A program made the translations under genes and the position numbers. The notes under the pieces were generated by a model that searched no databases, was not told the origin of the DNA, and was given only the letters and a program-made list of their open reading frames with translations. From contig CALPPA020000004.1 of NCBI GenBank assembly GCA_943325355.2, positions 1 to 18,861 on the forward strand: a DNA stretch of 18,861 nt, given 5' to 3'. Each line of letters begins with the position of its first letter. Position 1 is the stretch's first letter. This document shows, piece by piece, positions 16,877 through 18,861 of the stretch. The stretch comes from Klebsiella pneumoniae. GTDB taxonomy: Bacteria > Bacteroidota > Bacteroidia > Flavobacteriales > Flavobacteriaceae.

Positions 16877-17584
16877 TTAATTCTTTTTGGTTTTAGAAGT
16901 GATTTGCGGATAACTCATATTCATTTCTTTAACCAGTTTTCCCTTCTCGAAAAACTGCCAAATCCCGGCTTTTTTTCCATTGAAGAATTTTCCTTTGGAA
17001 ACAATATTTCCGTCATCTGCGTCTCTGAAAGTTGCTAAACCATCGTATTGATCATTCTTGTAATTTGATTCTTCTATTATAATTCCACTTTCAGTATATC
17101 TTTTATAAACACCGTTTTTCAAGTTATTTTTATAAAACAGTTCTTCGGCAATTTTCCCGTTTGGATAAAAAACAGAACGCAATCCTTCTAACTTTCCTTT
17201 GCTATAATTCTCGATAGCCATTATGCTTTTTGAAGCTTTATGATAGTATTTCCATTGACCTTCGTATAATTTATTAACCACTTTGCCTTCGCTTACTTTA
17301 TTCTTGATTTGGTCATAAAAAATAGTGTAAGCAGAATTGTCTTTTGGATTGAATTCCCTTGTGGCAATTACTGTTTTTGTCTTTTTATTGTCAAAAAAAG
17401 TAAAAACCCCAACTTCTTTTCCGTGGTCGAAAGTTCCTTCGTATTTTAGGTTTTTTGTGTCCTTATATATTCCTCTCCAAAGTCCGTTTTTGTTGCCGTT
17501 GTCGTCTAATTTATTATAATCAGTTTGTGCAAACAATGAGAAGTTTGCTAAGAATAAAAATGCAATAAACAGTTTGTTACTCAT
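16877..17584 (-). CDS. Secreted MORN/YwqK-like repeat protein
   Basis: The 235-residue protein is built from repeated beta-hairpin units of the MORN/YwqK type: NGLWRGIYKD, KYEGTFDHGKEVGVFTFFD, YEGQWKYYH, KLEGLRSVFYPNGKIAEE, NLKNGVYKRY, QYDGLATF and KKAGIWQFFEKGK. Start is taken at the ATG whose complement is 17582-17584, because it opens directly on a signal peptide, MSNKLFIAFLFLANFSLFA followed by Gln; the upstream ATG at 17614 would add 10 residues that bury the signal. Many such proteins are labelled 'toxin-antitoxin YwqK family antitoxin', but no toxin partner is visible here and a scaffold or surface role is more plausible. It is 71 nt upstream of mnmA on the same strand. Confidence 0.85.
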   Translation of the reverse strand: MSNKLFIAFLFLANFSLFAQTDYNKLDDNGNKNGLWRGIYKDTKNLKYEGTFDHGKEVGVFTFFDNKKTKTVIATREFNPKDNSAYTIFYDQIKNKVSEGKVVNKLYEGQWKYYHKASKSIMAIENYSKGKLEGLRSVFYPNGKIAEELFYKNNLKNGVYKRYTESGIIIEESNYKNDQYDGLATFRDADDGNIVSKGKFFNGKKAGIWQFFEKGKLVKEMNMSYPQITSKTKKN

Positions 17585-17678
17585 TACGATTAGGTTAAAA
17601 TAAATTGATTCCAATTAAGAACTCATTTTTATAGAAAAAATTGTTCTCTTAATATAAAACACTCGGTATGCAAATTAA

Positions 17679-17814
17679 CTAAATAACTACAGTAAATCAA
17701 AATAGTAAAATAAATTTGTTTAATTAAAAGCTAAATAATTTAAACAATTATTGCTGTAAAATATAGGAGAACTCAATATGGAACTAAATAATATCAAGGT
17801 AATATGCTAAATAA
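17679..17814 (+). repeat. Four phased direct repeats CTAAATAA
   Basis: Copies lie at 17679-17686, 17731-17738, 17784-17791 and 17807-17814; start-to-start distances are 52, 53 and 23 nt. The first two intervals are close to five helical turns. Flanks follow A/G before and C/T after the core. Such phasing would put sites on one DNA face, suggesting an operator array, though AT-richness raises the chance rate. Confidence 0.4.
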
Positions 17815-17875
17815 CAAAACTTTACAGAAAAAAAAATTTACCTAAACAATTATTAATTTTTTATTAAATTATATT

Positions 17876-17902
17876 TTGTCTAACTTTTAGTAAATATATT
17901 TG
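17876..17902 (+). promoter_or_regulatory. FAS1 gene promoter, TTG-N16-TATATTTG
   Basis: TATATTTG at 17895-17902 matches TAnnTTTG; TTG at 17876-17878 lies 16 nt before it, just under the usual 17-23. The ATG is 40 nt further on, giving a leader of about 32 nt. It is the nearest promoter-like element to the gene. Confidence 0.55.
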
Positions 17903-17941
17903 AACAGTATTATTATTAATTAATCATTAAACAAAAAAATT

Positions 17942-18861
17942 ATGAGAATTTTATCTAAATTAAAGATTGCGTTTGCAATTATTGCCTTCACATCTTTCGC
18001 TATTTCTTGTGATAATGAAGAGAGTATAGCTGTGGCAGACACCACAATTCCTAGTATCGCACAAACTGATCCCAATTTATCGATTCTTGTGCAAGCATTG
18101 GTTAAAACGGACTTAGCTCGTACTCTTATGGGTCCAGGTCCTTTTACTGTATTTGCTCCAACAAACAAAGCTTTCGAAGATTTTTTAAAAACCACTCCTT
18201 ATAAAACATTAAACGATGTTCCAAATGCGGTTTTATCACAAATTTTGTTAAACCACGTAGTTAGTGGAAATGTCAAATCTACAAATTTAAGTACAGGCTA
18301 TGTGAAAACTTTAGCTAAAAGTGCTACTTCGGGAACTAATACTATGAGTATGTATGTTGATCTTACCTCTGGAGTAAAATTAAATGGAGTTGCAAAAGTA
18401 ATTACTGCAGATGTGATGGCTTCCAACGGTGTTATTCACGTAGTTGATGCCGTAATCAATTTACCTACAATCGTAACACACGCTACAGCAAATGCAAACT
18501 TTACATCCCTAGTAGGAGCATTAACTAGTCCAGGACAGCCAAATTTTGTTAGCATATTATCAGGAACAGGTCCATTTACCGTTTTTGCCCCAACAAATGC
18601 TGCATTTACTGCATTAAATACAGAATTAGCTCCAGGTGGAATTGCAGGAGTTTCTGCTTCTAACTTAACCAAAGTATTGCAATATCACGTAGCTAATGGA
18701 AATGTCTTGGCAGCAACCTTAGTAGAAGGTCAGAAAGTTGCAACACTACAAACCCCACAAACATTTGAGATACAACTGGCAGGTGGTGCGAAAATTAAAG
18801 ATAATGCGAATAGAATTACAAATATCGTTGCAACAGATGTGCAGTGTTCAAATGGAGTAAT
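17942..18861 (+). CDS. FAS1 (fasciclin) domain lipoprotein (partial, 3' end outside window)
   Basis: The frame opens at ATG 17942 and runs off the right edge with 306 codons and no stop. A lipoprotein signal ends at Cys23 in FAISC, followed by DNEES; acidic residues just after the lipid Cys resemble the export signals that send Bacteroidota lipoproteins to the cell surface. Two FAS1 domains follow: about residues 40-175, with FTVFAPTNKAF and NGVIHVVDAVI, and about 178 to the end, with FTVFAPTNAAF and the second SNGV motif cut by the edge. FAS1 domains usually mediate adhesion or matrix contact; ligand unknown. It has its own promoter and a repeat-rich upstream region. Only about one more domain end is needed if it is a two-domain protein. 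Confidence 0.93.
   Translation, partial: MRILSKLKIAFAIIAFTSFAISCDNEESIAVADTTIPSIAQTDPNLSILVQALVKTDLARTLMGPGPFTVFAPTNKAFEDFLKTTPYKTLNDVPNAVLSQILLNHVVSGNVKSTNLSTGYVKTLAKSATSGTNTMSMYVDLTSGVKLNGVAKVITADVMASNGVIHVVDAVINLPTIVTHATANANFTSLVGALTSPGQPNFVSILSGTGPFTVFAPTNAAFTALNTELAPGGIAGVSASNLTKVLQYHVANGNVLAATLVEGQKVATLQTPQTFEIQLAGGAKIKDNANRITNIVATDVQCSNGV

Larger units (their letters stand above)
17585..17941. other. 357-nt divergent intergenic region before the FAS1 gene
   Basis: No convincing gene is present. The region holds four direct copies of CTAAATAA, a 12-nt repeat TAAACAATTATT (17741-17752 and 17843-17854), a 7-bp inverted pair CTGTAAA (17754-17760) and TTTACAG (17821-17827), an isolated TAAATTTG at 17711-17718, and the FAS1-gene promoter near its right end. 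The density of repeats is higher than in the other spacers. Confidence 0.55.

Noticed and set aside
16877..17584. Toxin-antitoxin system suggested by the YwqK-type repeats
   Set aside because: The 'antitoxin' label for this family is a database name; the protein has a signal peptide and no neighbouring toxin-like gene.
17585..17614. Upstream ATG extending the MORN-like protein by 10 residues
   Set aside because: It would put ten residues ahead of a well-formed signal peptide; the internal Met gives a normal exported start.
17920..18672. Minus-strand frames opposite the FAS1 gene
   Set aside because: The plus strand encodes two clear FAS1 domains with a lipoprotein signal and promoter; the antisense frames carry no recognisable motif.
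1..18861. CRISPR arrays, insertion sequences, phage genes, tRNA or rRNA genes
   Set aside because: No regularly spaced repeat-spacer units, transposase motifs, terminal inverted repeats or RNA-gene sequences were seen. The repeats found are short and confined to spacers.

Overview
The window looks like chromosomal DNA of a Bacteroidota bacterium, most likely Flavobacterium or a close relative. The evidence is strongly AT-rich DNA, start sites mostly without Shine-Dalgarno sequences, repeated matches to the Bacteroidota -7 promoter box TAnnTTTG, a subtilase carrying a type IX secretion (T9SS) sorting tail, and a PafA-type alkaline phosphatase. Genus-level placement is inference; no rRNA or tRNA gene is present.

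Left part (1-2493): the basic C-terminal tail of an unidentified protein is followed 3 nt later by a small NAD(P)-binding reductase. That gene converges on sucC (succinyl-CoA synthetase beta subunit, minus strand), and both share a hairpin terminator that contains the reductase stop codon. A 435-nt AT-rich divergent intergenic region follows, with short direct repeats, sucC promoter on one side and gltB promoter on the other.

Centre (2494-10858, plus strand): gltB and gltD (glutamate synthase, 3-nt gap, one terminator), then lysA (diaminopimelate decarboxylase) with the best promoter of the window, then a small envelope protein with two OB-fold-like modules. The terminators after lysA and after the envelope gene share the same 10-bp stem. 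This block links 2-oxoglutarate/glutamine nitrogen assimilation with the last step of lysine synthesis.

Right part (10859-17584, minus strand): six co-directional genes separated by 15-71 nt. In transcription order they are a MORN/YwqK-like secreted protein, mnmA (tRNA 2-thiouridylase), a T9SS-exported subtilisin-like protease, a flavin-dependent nitronate monooxygenase-like enzyme, a small secreted protein of unknown function, and pafA alkaline phosphatase. Three of the internal genes have their own candidate -7 boxes, so this is probably several overlapping transcription units, not one strict operon.

Right edge (17585-18861): a repeat-rich divergent intergenic region leads into a plus-strand FAS1 (fasciclin) lipoprotein cut by the window end. 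I found no mobile element, CRISPR array, phage gene or recognisable defence system. The genes are ordinary core and envelope functions; the most unusual signals are non-coding (phased repeats before the FAS1 gene, ATCGAT repeats before gltB, and a stop codon inside a terminator).
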